A stretch of DNA of 64,000 nucleotides. Origin: Sodiomyces alkalinus F11. Taxonomy: Eukaryota; Ascomycota; Sordariomycetes; Glomerellales; Plectosphaerellaceae. The notes beneath the pieces are model-generated. The model was not told the origin of the DNA. It made no database searches and worked only from the letters and a program-made list of their open reading frames with translations. Location of the stretch: contig NW_021167081.1 of NCBI RefSeq assembly GCF_003711515.1, forward strand, positions 2,846,483 through 2,910,482, written 5' to 3'. The position numbers and the translations under genes are program-made. Below, piece by piece: positions 13,083 to 25,559 of this stretch; position 1 is the first letter of the stretch; the number at the start of each line of letters is the position of its first letter.

Positions 13083-13539
13083 AATAATCGCTCTAAAAGT
13101 GGATAACGACCGTTAGGCAGGATTCAGTATATCTAAAATTTAATAGTCGAATAACGATCGGCCACTAGAGGCTTAGTCCGATAATAGTATTCGTATTTAT
13201 ATTAGCGATCCTTAGCCTAATTAAGTATCTTCGTCGTTAGCGGTCGAATAGCTAACTAACTATAACCCTACCACTAATAGCACTACTCGGCTATAGATAA
13301 TCAGTAGTATAAGCAGCGTTATTGGTCTTTAACCCGAGTTTTAATTAAATTTTCCTCCTAGTCCTATAGTCTTGGATAATACCCCGATTCAACCTTATAT
13401 ATCCGGTGCTATAGATATAGATATATATTAACCGTAGACTAGCTTATCGTCGTATAAGACTATAATAGGTATTAACCTAAAGCAGCTACGTGCGGAAGGT
13501 TAATAAGATTAAGAGAATCGTTTACCTCTAATTTTATAT

Positions 13540-14760
13540 TCCCGACCCTAATTACTAGTTAAACCGTAGTTACCTAGCCTTAAGGAGCTAGAAGATCTAT
13601 TAGCTAAAGAGAATATATAGCTTAAATCAGAGAAATAAGAATAGCAGGCTCGTAAATAAGAGCGCTAGCATTAACGATAGCTACGATTAGTTAAAGAACG
13701 TTTAGTAGTAACGTGCCGATAATATAGCCACTACTTAATAGTAGGCGGATAATACTAACGATTTAAGTTAGGCGACTATACATTTATATCCCTTACCCTA
13801 ACTCCCAGCAATTCAGCTATACTCTCGCCTAAAATGCCTATAGTATCTGGTCAGGTTCTATAGCCTTACTAACCTATTTAAAATTATTAACGTATTCCCG
13901 TCTAGATAGCCGTTACCCTATAGCCGACTACTTCGGAGAACCCTGCTTTTTTAAATCTTAATATACTAAATCCCTATTTTCCCGCTACCTCGTAGGCTTA
14001 ATATAAATCTTTTATTATATAAATATAGTAGATTCGTATTATTAACCCTACTCTTAACGATAATATTAACCGTATTATTTTTACTATATAGTGCTTTATA
14101 CCCTCCTTACGATAAGATTATAACTTAAAAGCCGACCGATAGTAGCCTAATAGTAGGCTATCTTAGAACGAATTTTTAGCTTAGCTCCGTGATTAGATAC
14201 TAGATAGTAATACTCGAGTTTTACGGGCAGTCTAACGTATATTCTATAAGGACTTATAGCAGGGTCCCCGTTAATCCTACGATAATTTCAAAGCTAAGTG
14301 GCAATTACTCGAATCCGAGCTCCTTATTCCCTTACCGGAGATTATCGGTATTATTTCTATAAGTATAAAATTATAAGATAATTTACGCCCTTAGATTATA
14401 CTAGGCGGCTTACCTATAACGTATCGTGAATTAGATTAACGGGCTAGATAGGCCGAATTAGTTTTTACTAAAAGTAGTAAATATATAGTTAACTACTAGT
14501 CGCGTATTAATCGTTCTTAACGTTATAGTCGTAATAACGACTTCCGTGGAACTAAGTATTCCTATAATAACGCTGCTAATATCATTACTACCTAATAGCA
14601 GAATACTTAGCCTATTTCCGTACCTCTAATTCGTCGTCCTATTAGTAAGATTACTTATTTTAAATATCGTGCGAACGGCTATTACGCTAATACTTACCCG
14701 TAAAGACGTTTTTTTTTTATCTAGCTAATAGCAGACTACTAATAGTCTAACTAAACCTCC
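13540..14760 (+). pseudogene. Gypsy gag remnant of element C
   Basis: A plus frame shows a strongly charged coiled-coil-like segment near 13570-13700 (ELEDLLAKEN, then Lys/Glu/Arg-rich) and a gag core at about 14100-14440. The zinc-knuckle remnant near 14650-14705 (ITYFKYRANGYYANTYP) is what RIP would leave of a CCHC motif, Cys and His codons having become Tyr. No intact product. Confidence 0.75.
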
Positions 14761-15059
14761 TCCTACCACTAGCTCTAATACTATCCTTATCCCTACCCGT
14801 GTTATAGAATTATATAATAATAACGATTAGGAATTATCCCCGCTATAGCCGAGTATTACTAGCTCCACCGTAAAGGATAAAGTTAGTCTAAGGCGGGGTA
14901 AAGAATAGATTAAGATCCTAGCTTTACTTCATAGTAGTGCAGAATTTAGTTTAATCGACCGTTCTCTTTTAGGAGCTATTAACGGCTTAGCGGCTAGCCT
15001 AGTATAAAAACTCTCTTAGACTTTAGGTGGAGCCGATATCCAGATTCAGACTTACGGCA

Positions 15060-18000
15060 CTACTACTATACTTTTTAAGGCGACCGATAGTTAGTCGGTT
15101 ACTAAACTATAAAAGCAGGAATTTCGAATTATTAATATTAATACGAATATAAAATATAACATTATTCTAGACGCTACTTAGCTCCACGCCGTTAACCCTA
15201 CTATTAACTAGCGGACTAATAAGTGGATTTACCCTTTATCCCCCGATTATTTTTCTCTTATCTCTATACCGAAGCCGATTTATTCGGCTAAATATAACGC
15301 GTGTTATACTATTATTTTATCTATAAACGAATATCTTTCTTCTTTACCACGGATTAGTAGAGTTATATTATCGGCTACTTAATACGAGGAGCCTAGTAAT
15401 CTAACCGTTAATTCTAATATTCCTCCCTATTTACGTAATATTCCTACTATTTATTATAAGTTTAAAGATGTTTTGAATATCGATTGAGTAGCGTTACTTC
15501 CTAGGTACTAATAATAGGATTATACTATTTAACTAGAGGATAATAAGTGCCCACTATTTAGACTAATTTACTCTTTATCTAATACTAAGTTATAAGTCCT
15601 CCGCGAATATCTTACTAATACTTTAGGTAATTAGTGGATATAACTCTCTAGTCATGTAGCTAACGCCCCCGTGTTATTTATTCTAAAGAAAAACGGCAAG
15701 TTATATTTATATATCGACTACCGCGCCCTTAATAAGATTACTAAGAAGGATTATACTCCCCTACCGTTAATTAGCGAGATACTTAACCGTTTAATTAGAT
15801 CGAAAATCTATAATAAATTAGATCTTAAGGATACTTACTATCGACTTCGGCTTAAGGAAGGTAACGAATAGAAAACGGCTTTTCGTACTAAATATAGTCA
15901 CTTCGAATACCTTATTATACCTTTTAGACTTATTAATACGCCCGCTACGTTCTAACAGTATATTAATTAGGCACTCTCCGGTCTTATTAATACTATTTAT
16001 ATAGTTTATTAAGATAATATTCTCATCTATAGTCGTTCCCTTACTAAGTATCGGCGACACGTTAAATAGGTCCTATACAGATTACGCGACTAGGATTTAT
16101 ACGTAAACGCCGAAAAATATAAATTTAAAATTAATAAGGTAGACTTCTTAGGGTTCCGTTATAGCCTAATAGGTATTAAGATAGACCCTGATCGTGTAGA
16201 TACGATTATTAATTAGCCACGGCCTCTAACTATTCGCGAAATTTCAGTCTTTTTAGGATTTACGAGGTTTTACCGGCGTTTGATTTATAACTACTTTAAA
16301 ATTATACCACTATTCACGGACTAATTACGGATTAGCGGCTATATACTAGCCGAACCACTAAAAGATTTTTATCGTGCTTTTAAATAACTTAAGGATACTT
16401 TTCTTTCTATACCCTTCTTACTGTATTTTAACCCCTTATTACTAACACGCCTTAAAACCAATACTTCTAAATTTACTATTAGTGCTATCCTAAGTTAACT
16501 AAAGGACCGCGTCTAACGCCTAATTACTTTCCTTTCACGTAAGCTTAAAGGCGCTAAATTAAAGTATACTACTCCTAATACCAAGCTTATAGCTATTATA
16601 GAGGCGTGTTATTATTAGCGTTACTACTTACTCTATAACGCCTCCACTATTAATATTTTAACGGACTACCTTAATTATTAGACGCTGCTAGATAAACTTA
16701 AGCTTAGTAGTAAGCACGTGCGCTAGCTTAATAAATTAGGTACTTATAATATTCGTATTATTTATTAACCGGGTAATAAGAACTCTGCCGATAGTCTCTC
16801 ACGATATCCTCTCTATCTTCCTATTTCTAATAAACGTCTTATTACTACTCAGGAGGTACTACATAATTTTATATCTAAATTTCGAGTAGCCCCTACCCGA
16901 GTACCGGATAAGTAATAGTTACCTAATATCCTTAACGATATTCACTAAGCTTAAAAAGAAGATAATTTTCTTACTTCCGGCAGATAGTTAATAGTTAATT
17001 AGCGAGAGCCTAATCTATAGACCCGTGGTACTAATAGTCTTATTCGATTCCGCGGTAAAGTCTATATTCCTCGATCTTCTAAGCTTTAGTTAATAATCCT
17101 TTAATTACACTACGATAACCCGATTATAGGTTACCAGAGAATTATAAAGATATTAAAACGAATTTAATAATCTTTTTATTAGCCTAGAATATCGACGGAT
17201 ATTCGCTAGTAGGTACTTAGCTACTCTTGTTATTAATATACTAAATCTCGCATTTATACTCCTTATAGCGAATTAGCCCCTTTATCTATTCCGACCTAGC
17301 TATTTCAGTAAATTTTAATAGATTTTATTACCGGCCTACTACCTATTAAGTGGCCGGGGGGTAAGCAGAAACATACTATTCTTATAGTTATCTATAGACT
17401 AACTCAATATTCCCTTTTTATTCCCACCTCTAATAAGCTTATAGCTAAGGGGTTAGCGACTACTTTATAGCACTATATTTTTAAGGTGTATAGTCTGCCC
17501 AACGGTATTATCTCCGACTATAGAAGTCTTTTTATAAGTGCTTTTTAGCGCACGCTATACGGCTTACGATAAGTTAAACGCCGCCTTTCCACTACGTACT
17601 ACCCGTAGACTAATAGCTAAACCGAACGTATTAACTAAATTCTCGAGTATTACCTTTACTCCTACGCTATATAATAATAAGATAATTAGGTTTATCTTTT
17701 AGACCTTACCGAATTTATATATAACACGTTATAGTATTCCGCCACTTATTATTCACCCGCTGAGGCCGTAATAGGTTATAACCCACGCAGCCGATATACT
17801 CATATACTATAAATTAAACGGCGCTCTATATTAGCAGAAAAAAGAGTAAAATAACTATCTCTTAACTATATATTAATTTATAAGTAACTATTACTTAGTA
17901 ATTAGGTAATTGCTAACTATTTTAACCGTAAATATATACTAAAGGAGTTTTATTTACACGATAAGGTTTTAGTATCTACTAAAAATATAAAAATTACACG

Positions 18001-18370
18001 CCCGAGTCGAAAATTATTATATAAATATATCGGGCCTTTCGAGATTATTAAGGTAATAGGTAATCACCGGTTAGCTTATAAGGTTAACCTTCCTAAGTAT
18101 CTTCGGATTTATAACGTTTTCCCTATTAGTTTGCTTAAGCCTTTTAACTAAGATAGCCGTGGAGCGCCGGCTAAGTAGCTATTAGATATTAAAGGGGAAG
18201 AGGAGAATAAGTTTAAGGTTAAAAGGATTTTAGGTATACGCTAGAACCCTAAGCGCCGCTACCGCGAATTTTTTATTAAGTGGGAAGATTATCCTATAGA
18301 GGAGAATACTTAGGAACCTAAGTTATATCTCAATAAAGATTTAGTTACGGAGTACCTCTTTAGTTAGGTA
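15060..18370 (+). pseudogene. Gypsy pol of element C with C-terminal chromodomain
   Basis: Reverse transcriptase is plain at 15671-15871 (LYIDYRALNKITKKDYTPLP, KIYNKLDLKDTYYRLRL) and continues to about 16330. RNase H is at about 16390-16830 and integrase at about 17090-17800. The last part (about 18200-18370) reads KVKRILGIR, RREFFIKWEDYP and EENT, a chromodomain. In this class of element that domain directs integration to heterochromatin. RIP stops occur throughout; the longest surviving open stretch is 66 codons. Confidence 0.88.
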
Positions 18371-20907
18371 ACCGCTAATTTATAGTTATTAGCTATATCA
18401 TATTATTACTATTTCACTAAATTAACTATGTTCCTTTATATTACTATTATATAGCTAATAATCTCTAGCCGCCTATTTACGGTCTTTTTATTAGTCTAAA
18501 CCTAATAAACCCGACCCTAACTAACCGAGGGTCACTCCTTAATCCACGATATTATTGAAGTTATAATACCCACCCTTATAATAACTAATTAGTAATAGGT
18601 TATAAGTCAGGAATATAAGGGGAATTACCGACCTATTAATTACTAGCGGGGATAGCCTCATTATCCTCCTTATCTATAATATCGCTATAGTTATTATTTA
18701 TCAGAGGAGGGGGGGGTATAAATACTAGAGTAATAACGGTGGTCCTACTATTAGCGACGGCCTGACTGCTTAATTCCTTTAGTTGATTCCTAAATTCCTA
18801 TATATTTATTAATTCTGCTATTATAAGCTAACTACTAGTTAACCTATAATAATGTTATCGGTTAGGGATTTTTATCTATCCAGGAGTGCCCTGATACAAG
18901 ATACTTAGGCGCTGGTATACTTATTTCGTTTTTCGTATAGCACTAATAATTATCGTAGTATATTAGTAACCGCTACGCTACTATTAGCCTACCGCTTAGC
19001 TATAATTAACTGCCGCTAGACGTACTCTTAACTCTCCTCCTCTAACTTAGTAGCGGGACGCTTTTAATCTAATAACTATATTTTCTTATAATTTAATACA
19101 CGCTTACCTAAACGCTATAAATACTATAATTCGTTCTATATTATTTTTAGAATTATTACTTAATAGTTAATCCACGAGTATATACCTTTAGAACCGTATG
19201 TGCCTCGTATTAGTATTATTTAATCACGTCACAAAGGCGTATAATTTTTTCTAACTATATATATAGTATCTATAATTAATTAGCAGTGGAATAGCTATAG
19301 ACTAACTAATATACCTTTATATAGGGCTTAGATCCCTATCCTGTATAATATATATATTTAAACGAGGCCGCTATTACACTAAGTTAGTAGCTGATTAACT
19401 ATTACCCCTTATTCGACTACTTTACTTATAATCTCTATAACTGCATAAGGGGATTTAACCACTACTAGGGTACCACTTTATTATTCGACTAACATACTGC
19501 ACGCACGGAACCGGAAACGGATTATATCCCTATTCTACGGGAGGATATAAAGTGTACGCCCGAGAAGTATTAGCTAGTCCACTATTACCTAACTCTATCG
19601 TTCTATTATTTCTAGCTATAGAACTATTATTCGAATTACCGGCACTATTCTCGTTTCTATTACAAACTTTATTATTAGTCTGCTACTAACCACTAGCTAT
19701 TTCTCTACTAATTAGACTTATAGACGCTAACGTATTATTATTCCCTATATCTATACCCTGGGTACTAGATACCTTACCGCTAGTCCCTAGCTGAATACCT
19801 GCGGTTCTATTTTTCTTAGGATAAGGCTTTTTAGGAGTTTTTACTATACTACCACCACGACTTCCCTTAGGAGGTATAGTTATCCTATAGCTGATTAGCT
19901 ATCACCTATATTCCTACTATAAATCTAGAGGCACTTATAGAGCTCGGTAAAGATTTACCTAACTATAACCTTTCTTTATTAATCTATTTTATATTAGTTT
20001 CTATCTAACCGCTATCCAGCTACTACTCTCCTTCGAAGTTAAATTCCAAATTATATATACCGACAGGAGACTCGTAACGAAAAATAGACTTATATATACT
20101 AAAAAAAAGAACTGTATATATATTAGCCACTAGTTAGCCCTCTTCTAACCCGCTACCTCTTCTACCCTAGCCCCGGCTATATAACGCTGCCTATAGACTC
20201 TTATAAATAGGGGGGAGATACTTATAACCTCCTTAGGGTGTCTAAAGAGGGGAAAAAGAAGAAGAAAAGGAAAAGAAGCCTCTAGCCGAAAAGATCCTCT
20301 ATATAATAGTAAGGCCCTACTTATCGTGCCTGCTATTTTACTATTCACGTATAAAAGGGTAGGCACGCCTTTATTACCGGTAACGCACTTCCCTATTCAC
20401 GGAATAAATAATACGAACGCGGTTAATAAACGGGGAGATATTAGCCGTTTAATAACACTGCTACTATCTAATAGTAGGTAAACAGCTACTTTAAACTTTT
20501 ATTTTATACCTATTATTATATAAGGATATATCCCTTATAGACTTATTTTTTATACCAAACCTCTATAAACCACCGTTTAATTAACGGTTAGCTACCTATA
20601 GTAGTTCTTTCCACGCCCTTATATATACCTAAAATAGCATACTTCGTAAGGAATTCTCGCTGTATTCTCTTCCCCTAAAAATATCCTCTAGTACCACTAT
20701 TTAAGGTTAGGATATATTTTAAGCCTTTAGCTCCACCGTTACTTATCGGTGGATTACCTACGGCTTTATTTTCTTTAAGCTCCGACCCACGTATTACCGA
20801 TAGTACTATTAACCCACTCGCCTTACCCGATAATCACCACCTACCCTACGGATACTCCGTAACTAGCTATAGCCTAAGGATAGGCCTTATTCTAGGAAGT
20901 GGCAGCC
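18371..20907 (+). other. Long 3' region of element C, possible extra ORF
   Basis: About 2.5 kb lie between the chromodomain and the 3' LTR, much more than a usual gypsy 3' untranslated region. A plus frame beginning with ATG near 18851 (MLSVRDFYLSRSAL) is open for several hundred codons except for TAA/TAG and occasional TGA, so an extra protein may once have been encoded. No family was recognised. The minus-strand open stretch at 20145-20366 looks like chance. Confidence 0.35.
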
Positions 20908-21206
20908 CATTAGGTGTAGGATATAAGGAAGACTTAGGAGGTACTAGGATATAGTAGTGGACTACCGGCTAACTAATACGTAGATATTTATTATATAAGA
21001 CGGAGAGCTGGACTATTCCGGAAGGAAGGGGTTAGCGAGTATATCTCCTCTACACTACTACCTACCTTTAAGATACTCTTCCTATTAACTACCAGTTAAC
21101 CTATAGTTAGCGTCCCCTTATATAAGACTACGATCCTTATCTATCACTCCCTATAACCCTCTAGTCCTTATCCCTTCGGGGTAGACCCATATCTCCTTCT
21201 TAATAA
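20908..21206 (+). repeat. 3' LTR of element C
   Basis: This is the direct repeat of 12784-13082 (299 bp each). To its right the integrase reading of element B resumes at once. Confidence 0.88.
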
Positions 21207-21660
21207 GAATACCGGCTAAGCTTTGTAAGGTTAATAACTTAGTCTAGCTATTATTAGCTAACTATTCGACTCCGCGATTATTATAAAAGCTTAACTAACT
21301 TTATCGTAAATACCGAGTTATAAAGGTAATTAGCCTATATATAATCAAGCTCGCTATACTATTATAGCTTTACCCTTAATTCTACGTAGACTTATTACGT
21401 CGCGCGGGCGATAACCCCTTTCCGGGATAGGTAGTAGATAACCCTTAACTACCGCCTATTCGAGAAATAACCGATAATAAAGAATAGAAAATCGAGGAAA
21501 TCCTTTACGTAAGGATAAAAAGGCGAGGCCGGGGATTAAGACGTAAAGTACTAGTATAATAGGTAGGATACTATAAGCCTATATAGGAACTTCTAGAACT
21601 ATTAGCGTAAATACGGGTATTTAATAAGTTTAAAGGGAAATTCGGCTTAGTAATAACGAA
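21207..21660 (+). pseudogene. Gypsy pol of element B, C-terminal part with chromodomain-like end
   Basis: This continues the B integrase interrupted at 12783. It matches element A at about 1430-1840 inverted. Near 21490-21620 the frame reads KIEEIL, RRGRGLRRK, GYYKP and FNKFKGKFG, consistent with a degraded chromodomain whose Trp codons became stops. It places B among the chromoviruses. Confidence 0.7.
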
Positions 21661-21792
21661 TAATAGCCTATTAGATACCTTCGTGCGATTACGATATAAG
21701 AACCGATATATAAGCGATCGTATCGCGATAATTAAAAAGGAATAAGAGTCGGATTTAGTTTTGGCCAGATAGGCCCCGCGCCTTAGCCACGT

Positions 21793-22930
21793 TTAATATA
21801 AGCCTAAATCGATATCCTCCGCTTTAAAATCGTTATTCTTAGGATTATCGATTTCCGTAAAAGTCTTACCCTTATAGCCCTATTATAGGTTAGAGTCTAT
21901 CTTCTTAACCTTATTATTATCTGTATTATCGCCGTTATCAGGGATTATAACCGCGCTAGCGATAATCGTACCCGTGGGTATAAAAGCCCGCTTATACTCC
22001 GCGTATTACTAGAGTTCGGAAATTATAATATTACCGTGACTAAGTATAAGTATCTCCCTAAGTAGCCGAGTATACTCCCTTAGCTTTATAAGACTAAAAC
22101 GCCTAAAATCCTTATCCGATAATATTAACCCCGATAAAAGAGTAAGAATAATAGGACGGGTATTCTTTTCCGCTACGATATTAGGAGGGATTAAGTCTAA
22201 CACTACTACGTTACCTATAACCTTATAAAGAGGAGATAAGGCTAGCTATTCCGCCGTAATAATAATCTCCTCCGGAGGCGATATATCTAGTCCTAACGCT
22301 ATCTTTTCCACGAACTCTAAAGGAGGAGAAAAGACTAGTATAACTACCTTATTAACGACCTCTATTACTAGAGTAAATAAGGCTAGTTTAGCTACCTTAT
22401 TAACGATCTTAGGAAGAGGTAGCGAGGCTAACTATAGTGCTACCGCTTTTTAGACCTCTTAAGGAGGAGAAGAGGCTAGCGTGATTACTATACCGGGAGC
22501 CTCCGCGGGATATATAGCCATAAGTAATATCGTATTATTATTTCCCTAGCTATAAGGGTATCCTAAAACGCCGCGTAGGCGTTAAGATATAGTTTTTACT
22601 CCTCGAAAAAGAGTTAGCGATACTATCACGACCTTTTAAGGGGAGGAAGTCTTATACAGGCGTTCTTATTATTATTACTAATAAGGGTAACCGTCTCGAA
22701 TAACCTTTACGCGTGGCCTTTAAGGTACGCTAGGAGAAAAGTATACCGGTATATCTTTATAGAGTATATATAGTATTTCTTTCCCTAACTAGTCTAGCTA
22801 CGATAAAGGCGCTTATACTTCCTATTAGCGATATTATATATATAAAAGAGGTATAGCTTAGCACGAATACTACTGGGAGGGTATTTAGGAGGCTAACTAC
22901 CCGCCGATTTCTTCTTTTTAGGCGGTAGCG
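21793..22930 (-). pseudogene. Extra gene of gypsy family A/B, antisense to pol (copy in B)
   Basis: This is the inverted counterpart of 1-1265. The best preserved block, 22009-22203, is fully open (VAEKNTRPIILTLLSG, LSDKDFRRFSLIKLREYTR) and agrees with copy A at the protein level. The stop is at 21793-21795. A one-base length difference from copy A near 22520 shifts the frame, so the protein was lost here by RIP plus an indel. Position between chromodomain and 3' LTR, and opposite polarity, are the same in both copies. Function is unknown; no known domain can be assigned with confidence. Confidence 0.6.
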
Positions 22931-23526
22931 AGGGCGATAACGCGAACTATTATACGGTTAGTATCGCCTTAAGATATAAGAGTATTATACTTATATTATC
23001 GTTAACGGCACGCTTACTACTATTATTACCCTTATTATCGCTAGCGGCTAGCGCTATCTATAAAAATAATATAAGTTAGCGAAGGGTTCCTAATAAAAAG
23101 ATCGCGAATAAGAGACGGCTTACCTTAAACGGGGAACTCTTAAACTAACCGAGTATTACTATTATTATCTAAGGATAGGGGATATTAGAGGAATCGTCGC
23201 TATAAGGAAGAACGAGTATATACGGAACTACTATTACTATTATTATTATTATTAAAGGTAGGGAGGGGAATAGAGGAAGAGAGGGCTTATAAGGAAAACG
23301 GGGCCGATATATCTACGGATAGTATCTACGCGAGGGAGGCCTATATTACTATTTCGGGCACGTGAATAAAGGTTAATAGGTAACCTAAGATTTCTATAAT
23401 ATTAAGGTAAGGGCGAGGTAAGATAAAAGGACGCGATTATTCCTTTATTACCGCGATATAAGGGGGAGCTAAACTATAACGGTAACGCGCGGTTATATAA
23501 CCCCCGGAGGGAGACGGAGGGGATAG
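22931..23526 (+). other. 3' non-coding region and polypurine tract of element B
   Basis: The region contains a purine-rich stretch at about 23240-23320 (pyrimidine-rich on the minus strand, possibly promoter-like for the antisense gene) and a strong polypurine tract directly before the 3' LTR (about 23505-23525, GGAGGGAGACGGAGGGGA), as needed for plus-strand priming in reverse transcription. No coding frame was seen. Confidence 0.6.
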
Positions 23527-23741
23527 TATTACGGGTTAACCCCGATATAGAGGATCTGGCTATACTTCGGATCTTCCTAACTACGCGCTTAGTTAACGGA
23601 CCTATATCGCTAAGTTATCGCTACCTTATAGCTAGCCTAGCCCTATAGACTTTTCTCCTTTTTCCTTCTTCCTTCCTTAGTTCTACATACTCTATTATTA
23701 CGACCTTACTTAATGCCACGACCTGTGACTAGTCGTTTATA
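23527..23741 (+). repeat. 3' LTR of element B
   Basis: This 215-bp copy matches the LTR at 8091-8304. It is followed immediately by CTCCT, the same five bases that precede the 5' LTR. Confidence 0.92.
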
Positions 23742-23746
23742 CTCCT

Positions 23747-24717
23747 TAGTATAAGACGCCTAAGAGACTAGTAGGTGTAACGGTCTCTGGTTTTATATTA
23801 TAGTATATTTAGGACTACGCTTACCTCTTTAAGGTAGTATACGAAATCGTTAAACGAAATGCCTAAGACACAATAGTGCACCCCGACCTTAAGAGAAATA
23901 CAGAGTAGTATACTATGTAAGCTTATATTACTAATAAACTTTTCCATAAGTTTATCTACGGCCTGCTAACCCAAAAGAATAAAGAACCGGTCCGAGTTAT
24001 CCCTATAGTATAGAAGTTCCTACCGATAATACGCACGGACAAGGAGCCCTGGCTTATATCCGTATCAAAACGAGCTACCCTTTTGAATCCCTTAAGTAAG
24101 TAGCCGGCTAAGCGTATCGTCGGCGTGTTAGGTACTAAGAAGCCTTTACGGGACATAATTCGCAATTTCGCCGTACGCCTTTATACCGCGGGCATAGGAC
24201 CCGCGGAAGATAAGGTTATTACAGGGAAATAAACAGTCTTTATTATTCTCTAGCATGGCCACGCTATCACGCTACCTATGCTCGCGGCCGGATTTATCCT
24301 TGCTATACTTAGGGATAGTATTTCTGGAAATAAGGTTTCTAACACGGCCGATCTACCGCTAGTTATAATAATATAGCGTATAGGCGGGATAATAGTAGTC
24401 GCCACGCTTACCAGAATAGGTAATTAACCGATACCCGATATAACGCGTTAGTAAATATACTTATCTCCGATCGCGATAAGGCTATTTCTAATATCTATTA
24501 TTATATCGTGTTATAGGCTATATAGGTTAACCGTCTCTTAGCTAACCTAAAGGAAGTATACGTGGCTAACTGAGTATAGATTAAGGCCCGCGCCGTAGAG
24601 ATTACTAAGAACGAAGTAGTACTAGCACTATCAACGCCGCTAGATTTATAGGGTATTCTAATATAAAAGCCGCCTACGCTTATAGCCGACGACGAGATTA
24701 CTATAGTAGATTAAATA
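23747..24717 (+). pseudogene. Unidentified coding sequence H, 3' part, split by element B
   Basis: The frame continues in phase from 7515-8090 once B is removed and stays open to a TAA at about 24715-24717, with only RIP-type stops inside. Readable pieces include SLAWPRYHATYARGRIYP (24262-24315), ALVNILISDRDKAISNIYYYIV and RLLANLKEVYVANQ near the end, the latter two helical in character. The total conceptual length with the 5' part is roughly 500 codons. Not recognised. The minus-strand open stretch at 23956-24165 is its shadow. Confidence 0.45.
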
Positions 24718-25087
24718 CATAGTTAGACATAGTAGGTATAAAGAAAGCTAGGATTTTACTATAGCACGCGGTTATATAGCGGGACGATTTAACTTTTTCC
24801 TGCGGTCTACTATGTACTTTTACTAGGTGTATTAGGATTTTACTAGAGTATTAGGAGGCCGCAGCGCCGGTATATTTTATTTTATTTTCTTCTCTTTTCT
24901 TTGCCTAGCTATATAATAAATAGTAATAGCGGCGATTGCTATTAGGGTACCGCGGTGTAAGAATAATTTTCTTTCTATTATCTCTAACTACACCGTGGTT
25001 TACTAATATACCCGTAACATGCCTTACGTAAGGCTATTATAGTTACCGGGGAACGCTCGCGGGATATAGGGCTTTGTCGCCCGGGGT
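24718..25087. other. RIP-affected non-coding DNA
   Basis: No gene was seen. It contains a short imperfect inverted pair CTGCGGTC / GGCCGCAG near 24801 and 24865 and a T-rich tract at about 24873-24905. Confidence 0.4.
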
Positions 25088-25505
25088 ATTCAATACGCCC
25101 TAGATTCTACTAGGAATACTAGGGCGTACCACGGGGTACCCTAGCGGTACTATAGTATAAGCTATAACACGTATAGAGTACGCTATACGTACCTTTAGAG
25201 TATACTATAGCTTCCCTAGGTTATAATTACTGAATACCGGGGATTGCCCCGGATTCCTATACGTAAAAGCCAAGGATTTCACGGGGTTTACCCGTAGAAT
25301 ACTTAAGTCCCGGGGGCGCGCCCCCTTGACTTAGATAAGATATCTTTATTATACCTACTTTATTATAGTAAAGGTCGCCTCTTAAACCCTAGGTTCCCCA
25401 AGTCCAGTAATGCTAGCTAGCTAGAGTCGTGCCCGGATAGGGTATATTAAATCCTAGATCCTTCTAGGTTCTATAGTACTAGCTAGCCAGGGATTTGCCT
25501 AGTAA
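25088..25505 (+). repeat. Dispersed repeat J, copy 1 (possible solo LTR)
   Basis: About 420 bp are repeated in inverted orientation at 45412-45838. Both copies start near AATACG and end near GGATTTRCCTAG. Copy 2 lies just upstream (in its own sense) of a gag-like remnant, which suggests that J is an LTR. No clean target duplication was found around either copy, so edges are approximate. Confidence 0.65.
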
Positions 25506-25559
25506 GGGCTTATTATTCTTCTTAGGTATAGGCTTAATATAGTATAGTAGGAACCGTGT

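Larger units (their letters stand above)
12784..21206 (+). mobile_element. Ty3/gypsy chromodomain element C nested in B
   Basis: Two directly repeated 299-bp LTRs (12784-13082 and 20908-21206) bracket an internal region with gag, pol and a C-terminal chromodomain, followed by an unusual 2.5-kb 3' region. Flanks are GTATA (12779-12783) and GAATA (21207-21211), a probable 5-bp duplication with one mutation. The flanking sequence joins into continuous B integrase, as the uninterrupted copy A shows. It is RIP-degraded. It belongs to a different family from A/B by LTR sequence and length. Confidence 0.9.
8091..23741 (+). mobile_element. Ty3/gypsy chromovirus-like element B, RIP-degraded, interrupted by element C
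   Basis: The ends are two LTRs of 214 and 215 bp (8091-8304, 23527-23741), both starting TATTACGGGTT and ending with TTTATA, flanked by the perfect 5-bp duplication CTCCT (8086-8090 and 23742-23746). The order inside is gag, protease, reverse transcriptase, RNase H, integrase core, [element C], integrase end with chromodomain-like segment, antisense extra gene, polypurine tract, LTR. Without C it would be about 7.2 kb, a normal gypsy size plus the extra gene. All frames are destroyed by RIP. Confidence 0.93.

Noticed and set aside
20145..20366. Minus-strand 73-codon frame in the 3' region of element C
   Set aside because: Opposite to the better plus-strand frame, no recognisable features, and compositionally explained by mutated DNA.
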